Below are positions 1 through 10,026 of a stretch of DNA of 64,000 nt, in pieces (positions within the stretch are counted from its first letter, which is position 1; each line of letters starts with the position of its first letter). A program made the translations under genes and the position numbers. Origin of the DNA: Thereva unica (Eukaryota; Arthropoda; Insecta; Diptera; Therevidae); contig OX465282.1 of the NCBI GenBank assembly GCA_949987705.1, positions 41,132,039-41,196,038 of the forward strand, written 5' to 3'. Below the pieces are notes generated by a model that ran no database searches, was not told where the DNA came from, and was given only the letters and a program-made list of their open reading frames with translations.

Positions 1-2859
1 TAACGCTTGGTGATTAGCCGCCCATTTTCTTAGGTGGAATCAACCTCCCTTTAATAAATTTATGAGTTCATCTTGTATTTCCAATGCTTCCTCGATGGTA
101 TCTGCACCAGTCAGGACATCGTCTACATAAAAATCTGAGAAGGCTACCTTGGATGCCTTTGGATATTTTTCTTTAACATCTGTCGCAAGTCGTTGAAGAG
201 TCTTGATTGCTAAGTACGGTGCTGAAGTGGTACCAAACGTCACTGTATTCAGTTGATATTCCTGGATGGGCTCGCAGCTATGTTCCCTCCACAATATAGT
301 TTGATACTTTCTATCTTCTGGGTCGAGAAGGATCATCCTGTACATCTTCTCGATGTCTGCTGTCAACGCATACTTATGTTTCCTCCAGTTGGACAGGGTG
401 GCATATAATTTCGGTTGTAAAGTTGGACCAGTCAACATTTGCTCATTTAGGCTTCGCCCATTTGATGACCTGGCCGATGCATCGAAAACCACTCTGACCT
501 TGGTTGTTGTGCTCTCTTTAAATACTGCATGATGCGGCATATAGTATGCCCGTTCTTCTTTGGTCGTTACTGCATTCATATGTCCCATGGTGATATATTC
601 CTTTAGACATTCAGCATAGGGTGACTGTATGTCTGGCCTTTGAATCAGCTTCTTTTCCAACTGCTTAAATCTTGAAGCTGCCTGCGCCTTGCTTTCTCCT
701 AACTCTGGAGGTGTGCCTCCTCTAAATGGTAACTTTACTTGGTACGACCCATTGGACAAACGTTTTGTAGTCCTTTCGTAAAATAGTTCACACTCCTTTT
801 CTTCACTTGTCATCTTCCTTTCTTCTGACACTTCTTCCCATTCCCAGAATTTCCTTATTTGTTGACTAAGTATGTTTAAATCATTACCTTCTGAAAGTGT
901 GAACCCTGAAAAACTTGTGTTCTGGGCTGGTGCTGTTGCTACCTCTCCGAGTAATATCCATCCCAGGCTAGTCTTCTGAGCGGTTGGTGATTGGTAATGT
1001 CCCTTGCGTATTCCATTCTCAATGATGTTCGCGTACACTTTTACACCAAGAAGAATATCGATTCGTCCTTGGTCGGTGAACTTTGGGTCTGCTAGTTCCA
1101 ATCCATCGATGTAAGACCAGTCCTGCCATTTGGATCGTTTCGGTGGGCATATGTTCGTTATGGCCTTGACGACATATGCTTGTACGGCCGTTTCATAATT
1201 AGAGCGTGTAGTGGCTGCTAACGTAAAACAGGCAATTTTTCTAGATGATGCTACTTTTATAGAGCCCAACCCGTTTATCTGCATCGTAGTTGGTATTGTT
1301 TCTGGCTGTAACGTTTGGAATGCTGCTTCGGTCAAAAATGAACTTTGGGACCCCGGATCGATCACTGCTCGCAGGGTTATACTGTTGCCCTTGTTGTTCC
1401 TCACCTTCACTAAAGCTGTAGCTAGCATACTTTGCGTTGCACTTTCATTATAATTACACGTCGTTACTTCACGTTGCTGCGTTTCGTTGGCCATTTCACC
1501 TTTAATATCCTCATGGAGTAACGAGTGGTGTCCCTTTCCACATTTGTAACATTTATTACTGCTGGGACATACTCTGCTGTGATGCGGTCGCAAGCATCTA
1601 TAGCATAGTCTGGATTTACTCGTCAGATTACGTCTTTCGGCTATGTCCATTCCTTGGAATTTCTCGCATTGTTGTAAGGAATGCGTTTCCTTGCACACCG
1701 GACAGGTTTTGTTCGATTGGCATGGACTGCCATGATGACTTCCTATGCAGTCAAAACAGAGTTTGTTTTCTTTTATTAATCTGCTCCTTTGAGCAGGAGA
1801 TTTTCGTTGCAGGTACCTACAATACTGCGGCTGATGGTTCCCCTTGCACAAAGGACAACCTTTGTTTTCGCTTACATAGCAGTTTGTGGTACGGTTGCGC
1901 ACTCTCTCTAAACCTTTGTACTGTGTTGTGGGCTTGTGTGTATTGACATCCTTTATTGCTTCCAAAGTTCTGTATCTCTCCTCAAGGAACTTGGTAAAAT
2001 CTCCTAATGACGGCATCTCATCTGATTTGGATATCAATTCTTCCCACTGCCTTCTTGTTTTGTCTGGCAATCTGTGCGATGTTACGAAGACAACAATATC
2101 GTCCCACTCAGATATGTTCACCTTTAACACCTGAAGGGCATGTCGAATGCGCTGTAAATCATCTGCCATCGTTCGTAAATCTTTGTGCGATTCATGCGTG
2201 AGCTTGGGTTGATAGAATAGACGTTTTAACTGGGCGTATATCAGCAATCTTCTCTTATTATAACGTTTGCACAATAAGTCCCAGGCAGCCATATAATTCG
2301 CGGAGGTCATATCGAATGCGTCGAGATCCCCACGTGCCTCTCCCGTAAGGCTACCTTTCAAGTAGTGCAACTTGTCCACAGGCGTTAAACGAGCATTATT
2401 ATGTATTAACGATGTAAACCTGTCATGGAACGCTTGCCATGCAGTATATTGCCCGTCAAATTTTGGTAATTCCACCGTCGGCAGCTTCAAAGGAATACTT
2501 TGCTGATTTGGCAATTCATTTGATGCAGACGTAGATGCTTGTTGTAGTGCACTAGATGCCAATGCATCTTGCAGCTCTCCGAAGAACACTGAATACGCTT
2601 CATCAAATTCTCTGTATCTAGTGCCCTCTGCATATGCGGCTAAAGCGGCTTGAGTTTTTTCATCCTTGATGCTGGTTATGTCCGCGGCCCCTAATTGCAG
2701 ATGGTTCTCATCGAAATTTCTCCAGATATTTCTGATTATTTCCAGCCTCCCGTTGATATAACCTGCAGTTCGACGGTGTTTCGACGTTTTATTATAATTT
2801 GCAACTGTCTGGTCTAGTTGGGCTTTTAGCGTGGTCTGTTGTAGCAATACGTCCTTCAT
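1..2859 (-). pseudogene. BEL/Pao retrotransposon gag-pol, 5' half, cut by window edge
   Basis: This encodes the start of a BEL/Pao polyprotein: structural Gag, aspartic protease and the first part of reverse transcriptase. From the Met at 2859 the order is a Gag region of the DUF1759 type (about residues 130-330), Cys/His-rich knuckles (about 340-450), a retropepsin with the active-site stretch VIDPGSQSSF (about residue 500), then reverse transcriptase motifs ALTADIEKMYRMI and FYVDDVLTG. It is clearly related to the intact polyprotein at 55989-61223 but diverged from it. The frame is broken by a TGA at 40-42, where the intact relative has Gly; the same frame is open again from 39 to the window edge (FHLRKWAANH). 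RNase H and integrase would lie outside the window. It is therefore an old, probably inactive copy. The family assignment is firm; whether other breaks lie outside cannot be seen. Confidence 0.93.
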
Positions 2860-2974
2860 TTTTCACGTTTAGTTATTAACATATATAAAAACAAACAACC
2901 AACAACAAAATATTTGTATATTCAACGTCAAATTTCAATCAAATTAACAATAAAGTAATTTATCTGCAACCAGA

Positions 2975-2991
2975 TCCGGCTCGAAGGACCA
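2975..2991 (-). other. tRNA-Tyr primer binding site of left BEL
   Basis: The plus strand reads TCCGGCTCGAAGGACCA, which matches the 3' end of insect tRNA-Tyr including CCA. In element orientation it is therefore a minus-strand primer binding site. It directly abuts the LTR terminus TGTAACGG at 2992 and is the same primer site used by the BEL at 61318-61334. Confidence 0.8.
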
Positions 2992-3140
2992 TGTAACGGT
3001 GTCACCTGACCGTTGCTGAAAACAATGTGGATCAGGTTCTTTTTTTTAATTAAAAAAGTTGGTTCGATTTAAATTACTTTATTGCTTATTATTTTCTCTT
3101 TTAAATATTGTATAAATTCTATAAATTCTAAATCCTTAAT

Positions 3141-3144
<4 letters not shown>

Positions 3145-3182
<38 letters not shown>
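3145..3182. repeat. (AT)n microsatellite
   Basis: Uninterrupted AT dinucleotide array of about 38 bp followed by an A-run. Confidence 0.95.
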
Positions 3183-3188
<6 letters not shown>

Positions 3189-3323
3189 AAAAAACTTAGA
3201 TCCCTACTAACAGCACAACTCAATTAGTATAACTTATGATTATTCTGCCAGTGCTTACTTTAAGTACCATATGTTATGTTAAGTACCATATGTAATAATA
3301 GTTTAAGTGAGCCTTGTTTTGGC

Positions 3324-3368
3324 AAATAAATAAATAAATAAATAAATAAATATTTATTTATTTATTTA
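3324..3368. repeat. (AAAT)n/(ATTT)n self-complementary array
   Basis: A run of AAAT units is followed directly by a run of ATTT units, so the two halves can pair as a hairpin. Confidence 0.9.
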
Positions 3369-4684
3369 TCCAAATATTTTAGTTTGGGCCAATTCCCTGG
3401 TTAGTTTTTTATTGTTCTTTCAGAAAATAATTATTTAACCTGAGGCAAATGCACTCAAGGAAAAAATAATAAATTTTCCTTATTAACTTATCTATACAAT
3501 TTCTCAATTGGATAGATAAATTACTTCAAAAATTTTTTTTTTATTAAATTTCAAAAATTTTAAAAAATTCGTTTTTTAAACACTCGACCCATTCTATCCT
3601 AACAAAGAGAAGACGGTGAATACTCGCCTTCTATATAACCCTACTCTATACGATGTGGGCAACGCCACTGCAAATTCGCGATTAAAATTATAAAAAAAAA
3701 ACTCTATGGATACTTGATGGTGGGCAATGCCACAGCTTTTACTTGCACAGATCAAAAGCCCCGCACTGTGCTTGCATCGGGTTTATATTTCCCCCGGCTG
3801 TCCCCCCACCTTGCAATGATAACAGCTTTCGTCTCAATTTTTAGCTGGGCTATGCGTAAAATATGGTGACGATTTATTTCGTCGGTTATATTTTTGAATT
3901 ATTTTAAATTTTAGTACTCTGGTCAGCTGTTTATTCTGACAAGAGCTTTTTTTTGACATTTTTAGTTTTTCTTTTTATGTAGTGCGTGAGTGCGTTGTTT
4001 TTGTTTTATTTTATATTTTTGTATCATATTTGTTTTAAATTTCGATTTTTTAAAGTGTTTTATGTTACAAGATTATCTATTATGGTGAGTATTTACTTCT
4101 CTCAATATATTTTTGTGTTATGTGTTATATTTTACGAAATATATTATTTTCCAGTTTTTATGTTCTAGTTTGTTTACATTTGTTTTTTTTTTTTAAATGT
4201 TTGTTATGTTGCTATTAGTGTTCTTGTTTATATGTTTATCATGTTATTATCTTTTGGTTCATATCAATCAATTATTTATGTTTTTATTTCTTTTTCTTTT
4301 TAGGCTGCTTCATCACAATGTAAGAGCTCGAGTTGATTATTGGAGCCGATTTCAGGTTATGTTTATATGTGCTTTCTTTTGTTTTTTTTTTTTAATTAAT
4401 TCTTTTATTCTTTTTTAACAATTTTTATTGGAGTAATAGTTACATGTTTCGGACCGAAACAGTGACACTCAGTTTAACATTACAGTTGGGGGTCAGTCAT
4501 CAGCGGAATACGGGGAATAACATGTAGCATGACATGCACGCGAAGCAACTATTTCGCACTGATGAAAGTGCGATTATAACCTCCTAGCGGTGGCCACTGG
4601 TAACTATTCTATGAGAGAAGATAGGCTAATAAGATGGGTTGGTCCTTTCCAACTAAGGTTGGCGGCAGCGAAAAAGGCAAAACG

Positions 4685-5470
4685 ATTTAAGAGTTTTCTC
4701 TTGAAATGTTCGAGCTCTGTACAGAACTCGAGCTACACAACATATGGCCGATATCCTGTCAAAGAATAAAGCTGATATTACCGCCATCCAGTAACAGGGA
4801 ATGGTGTTTTGCAAAAACCTAAGCATGATCTATATTACAGCTGTCATACAAGACACCATGTGCTTGGAATAGATTTTATGGTCAGCAAAAGAATGAAGCC
4901 TACCATTATCGGCTTTAAAGTAATAAACGAAAGGCTATGCGCCCTTCGTGTACGAGGTAAATTTAAGAACATCAGCCTCATAAACGTTCACGCACCTACA
5001 GAAAAGTCCCCGGATGAAGATAAAGAAGAATTCTTCGAGTTATTTGAACGGGAACTTAATGCCTGCCCCAGGTATGATGAACAAATCATACTGGGAGATG
5101 TGAATGCCAAAGTAGGCCGGCAGCCCATATACAGGCAATATGTCGGCAACCACAGCTTTCATGAAACATTAATGACAATGCACAGCGAGTTGTAGAGCAA
5201 GTGGCAGCAAGTAAGAACTTGGTCGTTGCAAGTACTAGATTTGCTGGTAAAGATACTCATAAAGCCACCTGAGTATCTACTGATGGAGCCAATCGCAACC
5301 AAATAGACCATGTGTTGATAGACCGCCGCCACCTTTCGGGTCTGATGGGTGTACGAACGTACCGAGTTGCCAACTTCGACTCGGATCATTATCTTGTTGG
5401 TATGGTGCTCCGAGAGCGCATTACAACGCTGAAAAGCTTTGTAGCTTTCGGTTGTAGAGCCGTTAAAGAA
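4685..5470 (+). pseudogene. RTE/CFDP2-like LINE endonuclease fragment
   Basis: This is a relic of the apurinic-type endonuclease of a non-LTR element of the group often annotated as craniofacial development protein 2-like. The largest open piece (4809-5195) contains LINVHAPTEKS and IILGDVNAKVG, the typical Mg-binding and Asp/Asn motifs of this nuclease fold. Upstream, NVRALYR and MADILSKNKADITAIQ are visible, with stops between. Downstream, in another frame, NQIDHVLIDRRH and VRTYRVANFDSDHYLV complete the nuclease C-terminus. No reverse transcriptase follows, so only the endonuclease end survives. Several stops and frame changes show it is dead. The upstream limit is approximate. Confidence 0.8.
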
Positions 5471-5534
5471 GAAGAAGATTAAAACTTTGTTATTAATATT
5501 TGCATATTTTAAATAATCGTGTTTATCCTCAGTT

Positions 5535-7345
5535 ATAATAAATTTCTTGTCAAAATCGTTACCACATTTTTAAACCACACAACCAACCAACCCATTTTCC
5601 ACACTCTTTTTTCTTTAAAAACAACAACAAAAAACGAGTGTGCGTAGGACCACACTTTAGAAATGTTAACTACTATTACTAGTCTAAATTTCCAAATCAA
5701 TCCTAATACAGGACTATAAGGATCAATATATTTTATTTATGAATATTCTGTTAAAGTTTATTTAATTGTTACTTATATGCCCTCACTCTAAAATGTGTTG
5801 CAATGTTTTGGAAATTAAACTATTTGTCTTAAACTTATCACACAAAGATCGGACGATGGATGACTGGGATAATGTAGTTTTTAGTAAAAATAGTTGATAA
5901 TATATAGTAATAAATACATAGTACATAGTTCAGAGGCAATATTTAGTACATAGTACACAGTCGTCGGGTTGATGCATTAGTCCCGAAACAGAAATTTTTG
6001 CTATTTTAAACATTGTGCAAATATCCAAAATGCCGTATTATATTCAGCCAAAGTCACGGGTCTAAATTTTTATGGGAAACTGGATTCAATTTGAATTTTT
6101 TCAGAACATAGTACATAATATGCAGTACATTGAATATAGTACGTAATAGATAATATATAATACATAGTAAATAATATAACATACCAGTAGCGAATGGAAG
6201 TATGGAAAAACTACTTCTACAGTAGCAGTTCAGTACTTCCACCCAGTACAAAAAAGGCATTACATTAACACGGCGATGGCCTAGGCTGGGAAGTTCTTCT
6301 TTTTTCCCTTCTATAGAATGGGTTGAAGAAGTACTTACTCCACATTTCATTTAGAAGTAAAAAAAACATTTCATTAACATGGAGATGGCCTAGGCGGGAA
6401 GTACTTCCCTTTTCCTTTTCATAGAATGTGTTTTGGAAGTAATTACATTTATTATTAAACTCATAATACAAAGTTATTATATTGTAAATTTTTGTAATGT
6501 AATTTAGTTGGCGTAGGCGTGAAGGGGTGGGGGAGCTTGAAGTAAAATTAAGCGATTTATATTTATATCATAAACATAAATTCAAATATATGTTTATACA
6601 TTAAAGATAAAAAACCTAATGGCTGAGATAACTGAGATTATTAACAAAGAAAACGACCAGCTATGAAGGTTTTCAAAACGCTGTTATGGCAAATTAAACT
6701 CTTGGTCACCAAACCCATTCTCCTCTGCATTACTTTTAAGTCATTACAGAAAACACTAAATAAAGAAGTACTTCCAAATCAACTTCCCAGAATAAATACC
6801 TGCGAATTTCCCTACTGGGATTCTACTCCAGATATGTACGTAAAATATACAGATGCCCAGTCGAATAGGCGAAATGCCGAAACGTATTCCATGTCGCCTA
6901 AAGCGATTAATCCAAGCAAAATATTTAAATATTGCAGCCATTTAGCTGGCTAGAGCATGGCAACTTTTGGTTTAGCTCCACCTACAAACAGCAGCGTATA
7001 ATTCTATGTGTGCGAGGCAAAATAGCCCGCGCTTGGTGGGAGAGATTGGGTTTCAATTACCTAGTTTATAGCAGAAAAATTTAATCGATTAACTCAAAGT
7101 TACATCCAAATTTAGAATTAGCGTATAAACGGTTATTAAATACATTCTTATAACTTATGGCTTAAGCCGAAATATTTCGGTTTAAGCCATAATTCGAATT
7201 ACCTCGTTTATAGGGTAAAACATTTTGGATGATCCATAATTCGAATTATTTTTGGAGTAGCTATAAACTAGGTAAATGTTGCAATACAGAAGCTGCTCTC
7301 AACGTTCATTTCATATTCTCGCAATGCAGAGCCGCTCTCAAAATT
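5535..7345. repeat. Unit 1 of a 1812-bp tandem duplication
   Basis: The sequence repeats at 7346-9157 with an exact offset of 1812 bp and almost no differences; I noticed one C/T change (about 6798 versus 8610) plus small edge differences. Short ORFs here (for example 6054-6350 and 6663-6953) occur in both copies, but they are AT-driven, overlap on both strands and resemble nothing I know. Inside the unit are two degenerate direct repeats of about 110 bp around GATGGCCTAGGC (about 6260-6450), a 219-bp MITE-like element near the right end, and a near-perfect 38-bp palindrome at 7155-7192. The origin of the unit is unknown. Confidence 0.9.
7057..7275. mobile_element. MITE-like element with 16-bp inverted ends (copy 1)
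   Basis: TTACCTAGTTTATAGC at 7057-7072 is the exact reverse complement of 7260-7275, giving a 219-bp element. It encloses a 38-bp near-palindrome (7155-7192) centred on GAAATATTTC. It has no coding capacity. Target duplications are not clear. Confidence 0.6.
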
Positions 7346-9157
7346 AATAATAATTTTCTTGTCAAAATCGTTACCACATTTTTAAACCACACAACCAACC
7401 AACCCATTTTCCACACTCTTTTTTCTTTAAAAACAACAACAAAAAACGAGTGTGCGTAGGACCACACTTTAGAAATGTTAACTACTATTACTAGTCTAAA
7501 TTTCCAAATCAATCCTAATACAGGACTATAAGGATCAATATATTTTATTTATGAATATTCTGTTAAAGTTTATTTAATTGTTACTTATATGCCCTCACTC
7601 TAAAATGTGTTGCAATGTTTTGGAAATTAAACTATTTGTCTTAAACTTATCACACAAAGATCGGACGATGGATGACTGGGATAATGTAGTTTTTAGTAAA
7701 AATAGTTGATAATATATAGTAATAAATACATAGTACATAGTTCAGAGGCAATATTTAGTACATAGTACACAGTCGTCGGGTTGATGCATTAGTCCCGAAA
7801 CAGAAATTTTTGCTATTTTAAACATTGTGCAAATATCCAAAATGCCGTATTATATTCAGCCAAAGTCACGGGTCTAAATTTTTATGGGAAACTGGATTCA
7901 ATTTGAATTTTTTCAGAACATAGTACATAATATGCAGTACATTGAATATAGTACGTAATAGATAATATATAATACATAGTAAATAATATAACATACCAGT
8001 AGCGAATGGAAGTATGGAAAAACTACTTCTACAGTAGCAGTTCAGTACTTCCACCCAGTACAAAAAAGGCATTACATTAACACGGCGATGGCCTAGGCTG
8101 GGAAGTTCTTCTTTTTTCCCTTCTATAGAATGGGTTGAAGAAGTACTTACTCCACATTTCATTTAGAAGTAAAAAAAACATTTCATTAACATGGAGATGG
8201 CCTAGGCGGGAAGTACTTCCCTTTTCCTTTTCATAGAATGTGTTTTGGAAGTAATTACATTTATTATTAAACTCATAATACAAAGTTATTATATTGTAAA
8301 TTTTTGTAATGTAATTTAGTTGGCGTAGGCGTGAAGGGGTGGGGGAGCTTGAAGTAAAATTAAGCGATTTATATTTATATCATAAACATAAATTCAAATA
8401 TATGTTTATACATTAAAGATAAAAAACCTAATGGCTGAGATAACTGAGATTATTAACAAAGAAAACGACCAGCTATGAAGGTTTTCAAAACGCTGTTATG
8501 GCAAATTAAACTCTTGGTCACCAAACCCATTCTCCTCTGCATTACTTTTAAGTCATTACAGAAAACACTAAATAAAGAAGTACTTCCAAATCAACTTCCC
8601 AGAATAAATACTTGCGAATTTCCCTACTGGGATTCTACTCCAGATATGTACGTAAAATATACAGATGCCCAGTCGAATAGGCGAAATGCCGAAACGTATT
8701 CCATGTCGCCTAAAGCGATTAATCCAAGCAAAATATTTAAATATTGCAGCCATTTAGCTGGCTAGAGCATGGCAACTTTTGGTTTAGCTCCACCTACAAA
8801 CAGCAGCGTATAATTCTATGTGTGCGAGGCAAAATAGCCCGCGCTTGGTGGGAGAGATTGGGTTTCAATTACCTAGTTTATAGCAGAAAAATTTAATCGA
8901 TTAACTCAAAGTTACATCCAAATTTAGAATTAGCGTATAAACGGTTATTAAATACATTCTTATAACTTATGGCTTAAGCCGAAATATTTCGGTTTAAGCC
9001 ATAATTCGAATTACCTCGTTTATAGGGTAAAACATTTTGGATGATCCATAATTCGAATTATTTTTGGAGTAGCTATAAACTAGGTAAATGTTGCAATACA
9101 GAAGCTGCTCTCAACGTTCATTTCATATTCTCGCAATGCAGAGCCGCTCTCAAAATT
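7346..9157. repeat. Unit 2 of the 1812-bp tandem duplication
   Basis: Second copy of the 5535-7345 unit, head to tail, with no spacer. Near-identity means a recent duplication or an assembly duplication. The right edge falls inside a foldback repeat (9105-9345), at CTCTCAAAATT, which is also where unit 1 ends. Confidence 0.9.
8869..9087. mobile_element. MITE-like element with 16-bp inverted ends (copy 2)
   Basis: Second copy, created by the 1812-bp duplication rather than by independent transposition. The ends and the inner palindrome (8967-9004) are the same. Confidence 0.6.
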
Positions 9158-9345
9158 CATGTCATATTCTCGCACGACATCGCTGCTGTCTGTTGCTGGA
9201 GCTCGACCAAATTTTACTTACATACATATCTGGTCTGGGGCACTTTTAGTCGAGGATGAAATGAATGCTGAGAGCGGCGTCTGCATTGCGAAAATATGAA
9301 AGAATGTGGAGAATATGACGTGGATTTTGAGAGCGGCGTCTGCGT
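9105..9345. repeat. Foldback repeat built on GAGAGCGGC motifs
   Basis: The left arm (GCCGCTCTCAAAATTCATG then TCATATTCTC) is mirrored by the right arm (GAGAATATGACG then TGGATTTTGAGAGCGGC) at about 9316-9344. A second pair (GTTCATTTCATATTCTCGCA against TGCGAAAATATGAA) adds to the symmetry. The centre holds unrelated sequence. It may be a small foldback transposon. The stretch 9346-9720 beyond it shows no gene I can support. Confidence 0.6.
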
Positions 9346-9720
9346 TGCAAGAATATGAAAATAATGTGTGCGACAATAGGTGTGTTTGATGACTGCTTCA
9401 GCTCAATCTTAAGAGCAGAAAAATTTTCTTTGAGACTTTTAGACAGATCTTTTCTGCTCCCATTTGCCTTGCCCTGTGTTTTTTGAGCCTGCACCTTGTT
9501 GATAATTCTCACTTTGTCTGCTCCCCCAAATTTGTAGGAGCAGGCTGAGCAGCCAAATTCTTCTTATTTATCTCAAATAGAAAGCGGAAAAATCGGAAAA
9601 TTGATTTATAAATGATTTTGTAATATACTGCTATTTCAAGATAGATGGCAGTAAAACAACTTGAAATATGTATAACTTCATGTCTTTACTTGACTCTTGT
9701 GTTACTTAGTTTGTTATGAA

Positions 9721-9820
9721 TTTTGACGTGACAACGTCTATTAAAACGATGAACGCCGGCTGCATGCACGAAAAATGATGACTCATTGTCCCGTTATGTC
9801 CCGTTATGTCCCGTTATCCC
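9721..9820 (+). other. Possible Helitron/Helentron left-terminal region
   Basis: TTTTGACGTGACAACGTCTA at 9721-9740 recurs in inverted orientation at about 43086-43106 and in part at 20488-20504. It is followed by about three tandem copies of TGTCCCGTTAT (about 9787-9817). As Helitron replicase remnants lie downstream (14795-15535 and 19935-20170), this could be the left end of the same element, but that is inference. Confidence 0.4.
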
Positions 9821-9847
9821 ATAATAATTTTAAAAATTTGATCGTAG

Positions 9848-10004
9848 TGTAGAGTTAAGATTTAGAAAGAAGAAGATTTTGTTTCATGTTAATTTGAGAT
9901 TAGAACATAGTATTAAGAAAGGAAGAAGAAGACTTAATTGTGTCTTTTTGGTTTGTGAATAAAACACTTAACGCCCTAAACAGTCTTTTCCAAATTACAT
10001 TACA
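9848..10004 (+). repeat. 5' LTR of mag-like element (157 bp)
   Basis: Begins TGTAGAGTTAAG and ends ATTACATTACA. It matches 14541-14694 over its length apart from a 3-bp indel. It contains a GAATAAAAC polyadenylation-like signal at about 9957. Confidence 0.93.
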
Positions 10005-10005
10005 T

Positions 10006-10020
10006 TTGGCGACGAGAAGT
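10006..10020 (+). other. Primer binding site of mag-like element
   Basis: TTGGCGACGAGAAG just after the LTR begins with TGG, as expected for pairing with a tRNA CCA end. The start TGGCGACGAG fits a tRNA-Ser of the GCU type; the later bases fit less well. Confidence 0.5.
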
Positions 10021-10026
10021 GAAATT

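Larger units (their letters stand above)
2992..4440 (-). repeat. 5' LTR region of left BEL, right boundary not determined
   Basis: The LTR begins with TGTAACGG at 2992 next to the primer site. Its other end would finish in CA on the plus strand, but the matching 3' LTR is outside the window, so the end is a guess. The stretch is AT-rich, has no gene, and holds an (AT)n and an (AAAT)n/(ATTT)n array. A TATATAG stretch on the minus strand near 3632-3640 could be the LTR promoter, but this is weak. Confidence 0.4.

Noticed and set aside
2975..2991. Apparent tRNA-Tyr gene fragment
   Set aside because: Only the 3' 17 bases match and they abut an LTR end, so it is a primer binding site, not a tRNA gene. 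The same holds for 61318-61334.
6054..8765. Repeated short ORFs (98, 68, 96 and 61 aa) in both 1812-bp units
   Set aside because: They are conserved between units only because the units are nearly identical; they overlap on both strands and show no motif.
5535..9157. The two 1812-bp units as an LTR pair
   Set aside because: They are directly adjacent with no internal region, primer site or purine tract and lack TG...CA ends.
9940..10026. Upstream start for the mag-like polyprotein
   Set aside because: The start would be a GTG inside the LTR; the ATG at 10027 after the primer site fits better.
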